A stretch of 64,000 bases of DNA from assembly GCA_024636345.1 (NCBI GenBank), contig JAGXHG010000004.1, forward strand, positions 62,001 to 126,000, given 5' to 3'. Under the pieces are notes generated by a model. It was not told the origin of the DNA, searched no databases, and saw nothing but the letters and a program-made list of their open reading frames with translations. Position numbers and translations under genes: made by a program. This document shows, piece after piece, positions 27,175 to 35,771 of this stretch (position 1 is its first letter; each line of letters starts with the position of its first letter). The DNA comes from Desulfobulbaceae bacterium. GTDB taxonomy: Bacteria > Desulfobacterota > Desulfobulbia > Desulfobulbales > Desulfocapsaceae.

Positions 27175-27360
27175 ATGACAATCAAAAAGACAATCTGTCA
27201 GATCTGTGAAAAAGAAGTTGATTCATCCACTCTCAACACCTGCCATGGATGCGGCAAAAAATACTGCCCTGCCTGTCATAGCAAATCGACCGACCAGAAA
27301 TATTGTCAGGAGTGTGTGGGACTCAGCGGTGTGGTGACCCACAAAAAATCTTCCTCGTGA
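27175..27360 (+). CDS. Small zinc-ribbon/zinc-finger protein
   Basis: 61 residues with an AGAGGTG ribosome site 4-6 nt upstream. Four Cys pairs are visible: CQIC, CHGC, CPAC and CQEC, plus His25 and His36, enough for two zinc sites (a double zinc-ribbon or B-box-like arrangement). There is no catalytic domain, so it is probably a nucleic-acid or protein adaptor. The stop codon TGA is shared with the start of the dispersed repeat at 27359. It stands alone. Confidence 0.6.
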   Translation: MTIKKTICQICEKEVDSSTLNTCHGCGKKYCPACHSKSTDQKYCQECVGLSGVVTHKKSSS

Positions 27361-27456
27361 CTCCCAACGACTTGTATTAACCCAGAGTGTTCTGACAATT
27401 TAAGGACATCCCCCTCTCGCGAATCATCGTTTTCATGAGAATACAGTCAAAAAAGG
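27359..27456. repeat. Dispersed repeat, copy B
   Basis: About 75 percent match to 18719-18815, beginning exactly at the end of the zinc-ribbon gene. The remainder of the 27361-27758 gap has a short transposase-like scrap near 27585. Confidence 0.5.
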
Positions 27457-27584
27457 GTTCTTCCTGATTGAATGTACTTGCCCAAAAGAAATGAATAAGA
27501 AAAAGAATGGACATGTAGCCCTTATCAAAGCAACTAAGCAAAAGACAAGGATGCGTAATCTTCACCGTATCCAGAAAGAAATTC

Positions 27585-27652
27585 AGTCTTCGATGCCCAG
27601 TTTGTAAAAGCAAAAGGATTATAAAACATGGTTCACATCTTCGATGGTTTTA
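27585..27652 (+). pseudogene. Scrap of a transposase N-terminal zinc ribbon
   Basis: One frame reads RCPVCKSKRIIKHGSHLRWF then stop, like the CPxC zinc ribbon at the start of IS1/IS1595/ISL3-type transposases. Nothing further is recognisable, so the family is uncertain. Confidence 0.3.
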
Positions 27653-27744
27653 AGGATTTTTAAAGGGAGGTGATGTGCTTGTGCTGTGATAGATAACGAC
27701 TAGAAGTCGTGTATGGGCGCATCAACGAAAAATATCTGTAAAAA

Positions 27745-27753
27745 AAGGAGGAG
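27745..27753 (+). promoter_or_regulatory. Strong Shine-Dalgarno positioned for a non-AUG start
   Basis: AAGGAGGAG ends 5 nt before ATA 27759, in frame with the heme protein. The first in-frame ATG (27825) is 71 nt away from it and has no comparable site. Confidence 0.6.
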
Positions 27754-27758
27754 TTGTT

Positions 27759-29750
27759 ATACGAAAGAAGCTAGGAACAGCCGTTTTTCTGGTAACAGGG
27801 CTGAGCACGCTGATTTTTAACGATATGGGGGGGAACCTGATCTCGCAGGCCTCTGCTGAATCCACAGCGGAGACACAAAAAGAAGTAGCCAAGAGCCAGG
27901 GAGTGGATGCATCGCCTACCATCAAAGCGGTACCCGGCACCCCGGATGGTGTGCTGATGATGCAGGCACAGGCGCTTTTCGGCAAACTTCCCGCGACCAT
28001 GCCGGGAAGCGAGCAGGATACTCCTGCCATGATTGCCCTGGGAGAAATGCTCTATTTCGAGGAAGGCATTTCAATCAACAAAACCCAATCCTGCAACTCT
28101 TGCCATCCCATTGACAACAAAGGCACAGGCGTGGACAATCTCAAGACAGGCAAGGGCGCGCTAGGAAAATTTGGCGACCGCAACGATCCACCAACTATGA
28201 ATGCCGGTTTCCAGTTTGCCCAGTTCTGGGACGGACGCGCGGCCACTCTGGCAGATCAGGCTCAAGGGCCTCCTCTCAACCCCATTGAAATGGGCATGCC
28301 CAATGGCGAAGCGGTGGCCGAACGGCTGAAAGACATAGCACATTATCCCGCTGATTTCCAAAATGCCTTTCCTGACGAGACAGACCCCGTGACTTTCGAT
28401 AACTTTGCCAAAGCGGTTGCGGCCTTTGAACGAACCCTGATTACCCGGGGTCGCATCGACAGTTTCATGGACGGGGACAAACAAGCCCTTACCGCACAGG
28501 AAATGGAAGGGATGCGCACCTTTATCAATGTCGGCTGCGTACAGTGCCACAGCGGCCCCAATTTGGGTGGGATGACCTTCCAGAAAATAGGTGTGTTCCA
28601 TAAGTACCCAAATGACAAGGACCCTGGACGCTTTAAAGTCACCAAGCTTGAAAGTGATAAATATGTTTTCAAGGTTCCCATGCTGCGCAATATTACCCTT
28701 TCCGCCCCCTACTTCCATGACGGCGGGGTGGGAAACCTGGCGGAGGCAGTCGATCAGATGGGTTACTTGCAGTTGAACAAGAAACTGCAGGACGTAGAAA
28801 TCAACAATATTCTCAGATTTTTAACTACACTGGCCGATGCAGAGCGTACTACCGCATCACCACTAGAGGTAAAAGGATCCTCTGCCGCCTGGGTACCGCC
28901 GCTGATGGAAGATATCCCCCAAGGAAAGGAAGGTGATCTCATCCGTTACGGCGCATTACTTGTGGCAGATACGTATGCGCAGCTTGGCCATGGGGCGAAG
29001 GATAAGAAAATGCGTTTTTCCGGAAATGGTTTGAACTGTACGAGCTGTCACCAGGATAACGGCACCAAGCAGTTCGGACTCCCCTGGATGGGGGTTAGCC
29101 AGATGTACCCTCAATACCGGGGCCGCGAAGACAAGGTGGCTGGACTTGAGGAGCGGATTAACGGCTGTTTCGAGCGCAGCCTGAACGGCAAGGCAATGGC
29201 AGTCGACAGCAAGGAGATGAAGGCAATGGTCGCCTACATAAACTGGTTGTCGAAAGATCTGCCCAAAGATGTTTATGGCTTGGTAACACCCAAATTCGAA
29301 GGTCCAAACCGCAAGGCCGATGTGAAGAAAGGCGAAGAGGTATACACTCGGTTCTGCATGTCGTGCCATGGTGCAGATGGAAACGGCTATCAGTCAATGT
29401 CGGCCGGAGGTTCCGGCAGCCATGTCGCCCCGGCGCTATGGGGAGCAAACAGCTATAACAACGGAGCGGGAATGAACCGGCTGCTGACCAACGCCTCGTT
29501 TATTCACAGCAACATGCCGCTGGGAACGGTGTGGAACCATCCAGCCATCACCAATGAGGACACCTACGATGTCGCCGCTTATCTCAGCTCCAAGCAGCGG
29601 CCGCAGATGAGCGGACTGGAGAAGGACTATCCGAAACTGGAGAAAAAAGCGGCGGACTGCCCGTATCCACCCTATGCGGATGATTTCTCACAGGAACAGC
29701 ATCAGTATGGACCGTTTCAGCCAATAAAGGCCGCCAAGAAAAAGAAATAA
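27759..29750 (+). CDS. Tetraheme fusion: di-heme cytochrome c peroxidase (MauG/CcpA-like) + TsdA-like di-heme module
   Basis: 663 residues if read from the ATA at 27759; the first ATG in frame is 27825. The N-terminal di-heme peroxidase domain (about 70-380) has CNSCH at about 112 and CVQCH at about 260. The C-terminal part (about 390-620) has CTSCH at about 427 and CMSCH at about 533. Between them EERINGCFERSLNG carries a Cys at the position used as heme ligand in TsdA thiosulfate dehydrogenases. It should be periplasmic, reducing peroxide and/or oxidising thiosulfate to tetrathionate. The perfect AAGGAGGAG (27745-27753) and a complete signal peptide (RKKLGTAVFLVTGLSTLIF, cleavage near SQASA) favour the ATA start. 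A hairpin at 29799-29832 follows the gene. Confidence 0.85.
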   Translation: MRKKLGTAVFLVTGLSTLIFNDMGGNLISQASAESTAETQKEVAKSQGVDASPTIKAVPGTPDGVLMMQAQALFGKLPATMPGSEQDTPAMIALGEMLYFEEGISINKTQSCNSCHPIDNKGTGVDNLKTGKGALGKFGDRNDPPTMNAGFQFAQFWDGRAATLADQAQGPPLNPIEMGMPNGEAVAERLKDIAHYPADFQNAFPDETDPVTFDNFAKAVAAFERTLITRGRIDSFMDGDKQALTAQEMEGMRTFINVGCVQCHSGPNLGGMTFQKIGVFHKYPNDKDPGRFKVTKLESDKYVFKVPMLRNITLSAPYFHDGGVGNLAEAVDQMGYLQLNKKLQDVEINNILRFLTTLADAERTTASPLEVKGSSAAWVPPLMEDIPQGKEGDLIRYGALLVADTYAQLGHGAKDKKMRFSGNGLNCTSCHQDNGTKQFGLPWMGVSQMYPQYRGREDKVAGLEERINGCFERSLNGKAMAVDSKEMKAMVAYINWLSKDLPKDVYGLVTPKFEGPNRKADVKKGEEVYTRFCMSCHGADGNGYQSMSAGGSGSHVAPALWGANSYNNGAGMNRLLTNASFIHSNMPLGTVWNHPAITNEDTYDVAAYLSSKQRPQMSGLEKDYPKLEKKAADCPYPPYADDFSQEQHQYGPFQPIKAAKKKK

Positions 29751-29798
29751 GTAAGCCAGGAGGCAGAGGAATCTCCTGATCAATTGTACCGGGGGCAA

Positions 29799-29832
29799 CC
29801 AGGACGCAGACGTCAGAAACGACGTGTCCTGG
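29799..29832. repeat. Hairpin downstream of the tetraheme gene
   Basis: CCAGGAC... ACGTC pairs with GACGT...TCCTGG around AGAAAC, with small internal bulges. No T-tract follows, so termination would need another signal. A smaller CAGGAG/CTCCTG hairpin lies at 29757-29779. Confidence 0.45.
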
Positions 29833-29920
29833 CTTGCACCACGATTCGAGCTCCCTGCCAATACGGTTCTCGAGCAACTGCCTCTATTTGTCTGGACAAG
29901 AAATACTGATATAACTGAGA

Positions 29921-29966
29921 TCCCTCTTTACCTGCCTCGTCACGCCAGATCAATCATCAACATTCG
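29921..29966 (+). pseudogene. RAYT transposase N-terminal scrap
   Basis: The sequence reads LPRHARSIIN, matching the MPRxARLII start of REP-associated transposases. Similarity ends after about a dozen codons. The same start appears at 33776-33850 and 35211. Confidence 0.5.
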
Positions 29967-30035
29967 CACCTTGAAGTACGCACTGGAGTTTCATACGGCA
30001 CACAACTCTTCCATCACCCTGAGAAACTATCCAAA

Positions 30036-32513
30036 TCACTCTGTTTTCCTGTTTCGCTCCCGCCTTTTCTCATCCATGATCCGTTCCAGTTCAGCACCAT
30101 CGACAATCTCCTGCCGGATTAGGATGTCGGCCAGGATCTCTATCTGCGGCCAGTTGGTCTCAACCAGCTCGCCAGCCCTTTTGGTGGCTTTGTCGATCCA
30201 GACACGAACCTGCCGCTCCACCACCTCCCGGAAAAATTGAGGATTGACGTTGTGGGTAAGGGTATCGGTATGGACAAAACCCAACTCCTCGTCCATACCC
30301 AAGTTGGTAATGGCGAGATAGGCCTGATGTGTCGCCTCCTCAAGGTTCCTGGCCGCCCCGGTGTCCATGCTCTTGGCGCCAAATTTTTTCATGATGGCAA
30401 TTCTTCCGGCCATGAGCACGGTGATGTTGTTGAACATCTTATCCTTGGAAAGGTTGCTGGGGAAGTCCTCGAAGCTGTAGGAGATGAACCCCAGGGTCCG
30501 CAGACGCGGGGCAATGGTGACCTGTTCGATTTTGACATCCGGAAGCAGGAGATAGGAGAGCACCGCATGACCAGACTCGTGGAAAGCGGTCTGGCGCAGG
30601 TCTTCCTCTAAATTACGGATATGCTTCTTCTCAAGTTTAGAGCCGTATTTGATGATATTGATCTGCTCGACAAGGATCTCTTCACTGATGCAGGCGAGGC
30701 CATGGCGAATGGCATGGAGAGAGGCCTCCTTACCGATGCGTTGCAGCTCATAACCGTTCATACCGGAGATGTAGCGAACGACCTTGTCCACATCGATCTT
30801 GCCGTCATTGGGCTTTTTCAGGATCTGCTCGATGAAGAAGCGCCGCGCCTCCCGGTCAAGCTCTGGCGTCTCGACAAAGGTGTCGATGCGTTCAGGCTCG
30901 ATGAGCAGTTCCGGAACCTCCTCCCGGCTCACCGCCGTGACCACGGTGAACACCGACTCCTCCGGATCATCGGAAAGCGCGTCGATCTCGAGAGCAAGCT
31001 GATCGGCAGGAACGCCTGTCAGCATCCATTCCATTACGCCCTTGACGTCGATGCCATCCAAGAAAACGATGCTGGGCGCGTATTCTCGAGCCTTGAGATA
31101 AACCTGGCGAATATACTCAGAGTCAAACAGCTCTACGCGGGAGACAAAGATGTAGGGACGGCAAAACCCTTCCGGGCAAAGGCCTTGCCCAGCAGGGTTT
31201 TGCCGACCCCTGACGGCCCGTATATCAGCATGCCCTTGGGCATGCTGATGGAAAATTTCTTCACCAGCTCGGGTTTTTTCAGGGTATTGATAATCTGCTT
31301 CAAGATGGTTTTAGTCTGGCGGTTGCCGGCAATATCCGCAAAACCAATCTCGGAGAATTCGACGGCCGGCCGTTCGCTGCGCAACAAGCCCTTGCCCCTG
31401 GGCAGCACGCGGGTTTCTGCTTTGGCCAGGCTGAAGATGAGGTCCCTCCCCCGCTGATACTCCTTCCAGGTCAGCTCCACGGTCTGGTTCTTTTTGTAGA
31501 GCTGAGGCAGGAGCTGGTCTCCGGCCTCAGAGAGCCTGTGCAGTGAGTCTTCGGCCTTCTAGGTCAATTTGAAGATGAACCGGGCTGGAGAAGAAGTCAA
31601 TTGCCGCACACTGCGGGTGATCTTGAAGAGCACCTCGTCGGGAAGCTTCTGCTTCACCTTTTTTGCTGAAATCGTAGGTCCCAGGGAGATCACCAGGAGA
31701 ATCACCAACCCCTTGAGATCGGGAAACTCAAGGGCGATTCCTTTTTGGCGGAAATGTTCGGCCAGCTGCAACAGGGAATCTGTACCGATGTGGACCATGG
31801 CGTTTATGCCCATCCGGTTGAAGAGAATGATATAATTCTGGGCCAGGGTGGCCAGGAGTTTCGGAGTGATAGCCGGCTGGACGGTCTCGTCTCCCACCTT
31901 TTTTCCCTTGGCAATGGCATCCATGATCAGACCCTGAGCCCGGGCCTTACTGTGCCGGAAGGTGGTTTGAAACTCCTTGCCCTGATAAATAGCGCTGCCG
32001 AGTGTGGAGGTGAAGATGAAGATCACCTCGCGGCAGTTGATACCGCTATCCGGCTCCTCCTTGGTGATCAGATCGAGCAGCGCCATCTGCAGCTGACTGC
32101 TCGCCATTTCAATGGCCTCAAAGAGGATAATGGCGCGAGGAGTGGCACGGAGAAAACGAACCAACTCGCCTTCCTGGATCTCCTGACCGATCATCTGGGG
32201 GATCAGGAGTTGGTCCAAGCTTTCCGGATCGCTGTAGCGTTCCAGATCAAAATGCTTGAACCCCTTATACTCCTTGAGCATGGAGCAGAGAACCCGGGCC
32301 AAGTAGATCTTACCCACACCCGGCGGGCCGAGGAAGGTGAAGATCGCCCTGGGCTCCGCCTCCTTGGGTGGGCGGAAGGCCATGTGGATGAAGGCGTCCA
32401 CCACCTCGTCGATAGCATCGTCCTGATCGAGAACAATCTTTTTCAGTTCTCTACGGATGGTTTCAAACTGTTTGAGCTGATTTTTTTTTTGGTTCAGAAG
32501 GCGACAAGGACAT
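30036..32513 (-). pseudogene. Clp/AAA_2-FtsH (M41) fusion protease, pseudogene with three lesions
   Basis: Reading from ATG 32513, the frame must shift at an A10 tract (32481-32490, plus strand T10) to enter a ClpB-like AAA module (FLGPPGVGKIYLARVL, with Thr replaced by Ile; Walker B ILFEAIEMA). An in-frame TAG at 31559-31561 follows. The same frame then continues through SLHRLSEAGDQLLPQLYKK into an FtsH-like AAA domain (IYGPSGVGKTLLGKAF). A second shift near 31150 leads to IVFLDGID (Glu of the usual DEID is Gly) and the M41 zinc motif HESGH. The order Clp-like module, AAA, peptidase suggests a fusion protease. Degenerate catalytic residues plus three breaks indicate decay. Confidence 0.75.
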
Positions 32514-32882
32514 TCTCCCTCAAGGGTTAGCCGGCAACGGGTGACAGGAATTTACTTTTTCTCCACCGATATTGCAGCGGCATCAAAGAACATTCGGGAT
32601 GGTAAGCGGCAGCAAATCTTGGTAGTTTTTCAACGTTTCATATCGATTCGAATAAATCCTGAATGGCGATAATGTTCAGGTAAATGATGGTGACACACCT
32701 CGAAGCGTTATAATTCCCCTCGATTGCGCCCCACCTTAAAAAAAACAACCTCATTTCTGCGACACCACCGCACCACCATAGCCGTCAACTCATCAATGAT
32801 GATAATCACACAATGATAAAAACTAATTTGATTTTCATCTCAGAGTAGTACTTCTTCGTAATATCTCAAATCACACCATTAA

Positions 32883-33305
32883 CTACCTACCTTTTTTAAG
32901 TTGCATTGCCTTATACTCTTCCGGGTAATGTTCCTTCATGCAATCAGGACAAATACTAAGAGTGACATCAGCCTGCTCCCAGAATCTGGTATCATCCCGA
33001 ATTTTTTTGCAAAAGCTGCATAAAGGAAGAAGGCCTCGAAGTTTCTTTACTTCCACATGAACTTGCTGAAGTTCTGCCGTTCTTTGTTTCACCAGAAGTT
33101 CCAGGTCGGCATTAAGCTTCAGCAATTTATCCTTCATATTACCGATTAAAAAACCAGCAATGCCCCCGACAAAAAAAGGGATAATAAACAAAGTTATCTT
33201 TGGCTCAATACTTGTTCCTTGTTTTATGTTTATAAACATAAAACAAGGAACAATGATACAACCGATAAAAGCAAATTTGACTTTAAAAAATCTCAATAAT
33301 TCCAT
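32883..33305 (-). CDS. Membrane protein with coiled coil and C-terminal Cys motif of sensor-kinase type
   Basis: 140 residues. Two transmembrane segments (about 9-26 and 37-54) lead into a coiled coil (about 60-90). The C-terminal motif LRGLLPLCSFCKKIRDD and SICPDCMKEHYPEEY is found at the ends of many deltaproteobacterial sensor proteins. No kinase domain is present, so it may be a truncated or stand-alone redox/metal-sensing adaptor. Codons for the first transmembrane helix contain a perfect 42-bp palindrome. The gap 32514-32882 shows nothing coding. Confidence 0.55.
   Translation of the reverse strand: MELLRFFKVKFAFIGCIIVPCFMFINIKQGTSIEPKITLFIIPFFVGGIAGFLIGNMKDKLLKLNADLELLVKQRTAELQQVHVEVKKLRGLLPLCSFCKKIRDDTRFWEQADVTLSICPDCMKEHYPEEYKAMQLKKGR
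33212..33253. repeat. Perfect 42-bp palindrome inside a coding region
   Basis: 33212-33232 and 33233-33253 are exact reverse complements with no spacer (centre TTTATAAA). It encodes the CFMFINIKQG part of the membrane protein on the minus strand and can read almost the same peptide on the plus strand. Confidence 0.85.
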
Positions 33306-34114
33306 AACATTTTGTCCTCTTCCGGGATTCTCTAGCTTACTCTTCCTCTAGCAAAGAACTTATTTTGCTAGGAAAATAAAATGCTGCAAGATGGGCATCG
33401 CTTTTCATTTAGGATTTACAATATTTCAGTTGCAGCTCCGCAAGCCCTTTTCCACACTCAACGTCGAGGCACAAGTATCGGTCTTCTTACCGGTATTGTG
33501 GGGGAGCAGCTTACCATCTTATCATCCAACTGAGCGGCGATCCAACCTCATCACCCCCACCCTTAACACCCAACCATAAAAGAATAACATTACAGTAAGT
33601 TGGGAGTCAAAATCTTTCTTATAACATGATTATATATTATCATTTCAGCATATTACAAGAGAAATCATTATAGAGATCAGGCCTGCCTTCAAACATGAAG
33701 ATATCCGCTCAGCCCGAAAGGAATGTTAACCGCCCCTAATAGACACCTCTTCGCAACCTGTTTATTTGTTTGTTATAGATTTATTTTCGACATTCGCTCC
33801 AGCCTGTGACAGCCTCTTTACATGTCTCATCACGCCAGATTAGCCAGCAACAATTATGCATATCTTATCATCCACGGAAGACAGCTAACGGAAAGCAAAA
33901 TGACTGAGCATGAGATTTCAAAAAAGGTAAAATTCCTTGACAATACAGTCGATTTGAGCAGAGAATTAAACATCGGACAATAGAAACAAGTAAAGATCAC
34001 CAACCAAAATGAAAGTGGTAGAGACTCCACGGATCCTTTCATTTTGGCTGATAATAAATAATTTTTTCTAAAACTCGTTCGAAGTCCAATATTATTAGCA
34101 AAAAGGAGAAGGCC
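33306..34114. other. 809-bp region without a supportable gene
   Basis: AT-rich sequence with a RAYT N-terminal scrap at 33776-33850, namely a leader TTATTTTCGACATTCGCTCC followed by MSHHARL. The scrap runs into unrelated sequence. The promoter of the FmdE-like gene should lie near the right end. Confidence 0.5.
33776..33850 (+). pseudogene. RAYT transposase leader and N-terminal scrap
   Basis: The 5' leader (TCGACATTCGCTCCAGCC, then GACAGCCTCTTTAC) and first codons (MSHHARLA) match those at 18889 and 35211. Similarity is lost after about eight codons. Confidence 0.55.
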
Positions 34115-35023
34115 ATGACTGATTTTGGATGCAAGATTTCGCAGTCTGCTCTGTTGATTTGTAGCATGTTCTTTCTACTCGTTACCGGTGCCATGGCTGC
34201 GGAGCCCACTTACAAGGAGGGCGAAACGATTTTCATCGAAACAGGCGTAGAAGCCCCGGACCGTAATCCGACCTGGTACGCGTCTATGGTTGCCAAGCCG
34301 TATGCGCCGGTATTCGAGATGTTGGCCACGCAAGGCACACAGGGGCGTTATTATCCATATACTTATCCAGTGACGCTAAAAGACCTTGTACGGTTCCACG
34401 GTCATGATTGCGAGGGGACAACGACTGCAGCAAACTCTGCATGGGTGGCGTTCAAGATACTGTTTCCAGACGGCATTATAGACCGTAGTGTGCTTTGGGG
34501 AATAAGTGGGGTGTCGCCCTGCTGGTCTGATGCGGTAGCTTTCCTGACCGGTGCGCGCCTGCAATACGGGAATCTTGGCTTTTTCAAGGACAAACGATAC
34601 AGTCATTCCATCATACTGTACCGAGAAGATACAAAAGTCGCTGTGCTTGCAACATGGAAAGAAGGTATCAACAATATTCCCGGCGAACCTGTCATGTTGC
34701 CCGGCAAGATCACATGGAAACCCAAGGTCACTATGAAAGAAGTGGAAGCGCTCAAAGCCGTCGTAAAAAAATCTGGTGGTAAACCGTTGCCTTACCAAGT
34801 TGATCAAATGCGCTACCAGCAATGGCTGCATGTCAATGATATTTTGGGACATCCTCTGGAGGATAGTTATCAAGCAAAAGTCATAGAAAACTTCAAGTGG
34901 GATGAGTGGATCGACCCTGCCAAGACTATAACCAAGTCCCACGAACGCAGCGATACACGTCTGAAAGACTATCCATATCGAAGTAAACCAATTGAATCAC
35001 CCGCAGAAGGGGACAAGCTCTGA
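34115..35023 (+). CDS. Exported FmdE-family protein
   Basis: 302 residues with a signal peptide (cleavage about GAMAAEP, residue 29) and GGAGAAGG before the ATG. The FmdE motif FHGHDCEGTTTAANSAW (about 94-110) is the metal-binding region named after formylmethanofuran dehydrogenase subunit E, with GVSPCWSDAVAFLTGARLQYGNL (about 131-153) as the second conserved block. The family binds zinc and sometimes acts as a molybdenum/tungsten or metal adaptor; a periplasmic version is less usual. It is flanked on both sides by RAYT scraps (33776 and 35211), which suggests mobility of this locus. Confidence 0.75.
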   Translation: MTDFGCKISQSALLICSMFFLLVTGAMAAEPTYKEGETIFIETGVEAPDRNPTWYASMVAKPYAPVFEMLATQGTQGRYYPYTYPVTLKDLVRFHGHDCEGTTTAANSAWVAFKILFPDGIIDRSVLWGISGVSPCWSDAVAFLTGARLQYGNLGFFKDKRYSHSIILYREDTKVAVLATWKEGINNIPGEPVMLPGKITWKPKVTMKEVEALKAVVKKSGGKPLPYQVDQMRYQQWLHVNDILGHPLEDSYQAKVIENFKWDEWIDPAKTITKSHERSDTRLKDYPYRSKPIESPAEGDKL

Positions 35024-35210
35024 CACCATTGCCACTTGCCTGCTGATGATCGAGCTAACTGTAAAGTCAGCTCGATCATTGAGCCTATGGAAGACACAAG
35101 GTGTTGTAGTAATACGTTGTGTTTTTTCAAGCGCAACTAGTACAATTACTGCAACATCAACCAAGTAAAGCTGTTAGCCATTCACTTAAGGAAAAAAGGG
35201 GGGAGGGAAG

Positions 35211-35520
35211 TTTACTTTCGACATTCGTTCCAGCCCTAACAGCCTCTTTCTATGACTCATCGCGCCAGATAAACCTTCAATAATTGTCCACATCATATTT
35301 CCAGCACGGTCTCAACCAACAGGTGCTGGTTGGCATGAATGACGACTACCGGCATTTTAGATGGAGACTCTGCAGGAATGGAAGTTAAAACCTGACCGCA
35401 AAATATTCGCGTATTGCCTGATAACAAAACATGTCCACCTCATTATTGCCCCCGGCACTCAGGCAGAAAGACTGATCCTTCTCTCAAAACGTAATGCCGA
35501 GCGTCAGACTTACTACTTTA
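35211..35520 (+). pseudogene. RAYT transposase pseudogene (N-terminal half)
   Basis: The conserved leader TTCGACATTCGTTCCAGCCC is followed by MTHRAR-stop, then in shifting frames NNCPHHI, VGMNDDYRHF, LQEWKLKPDRKIFAYCLITKHVHLIIAPG and RNAERQTYYFN. HVHL is the catalytic His pair. It contains an early stop and frameshifts, and the C-terminal half is missing. Confidence 0.7.
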
Positions 35521-35771
35521 ATACAATGGTTTTGCGAGACGATTCAGGATGGCGTGAAGAATTTAACAGGAGAGACAACCCAGTGGATACACTGCTCACG
35601 GGAACAGAAATTTCAAGCAAGACGTTTCGAAAAAAATAAGTCGACGAATCGAACTGCCTGGACAGAAACAGACCAAAAACGGAAAAATAATTCTGTCCTT
35701 TTTTCTTTGAGTCAAGAACAAACGAGACTCCATTCTTTCGGATTTCACCCAACACCGACAGGAGTAAGACG

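Noticed and set aside
29840-29870. Possible tRNA T-loop (GATTCGAGCTCCC)
   Set aside because: No acceptor, D or anticodon arms can be paired around it on either strand.
31559-31561. In-frame TAG read as pyrrolysine in the Clp-FtsH fusion
   Set aside because: The same gene has two frameshifts and damaged ATPase motifs, so a nonsense mutation is simpler; no Pyl gene is visible in the window.
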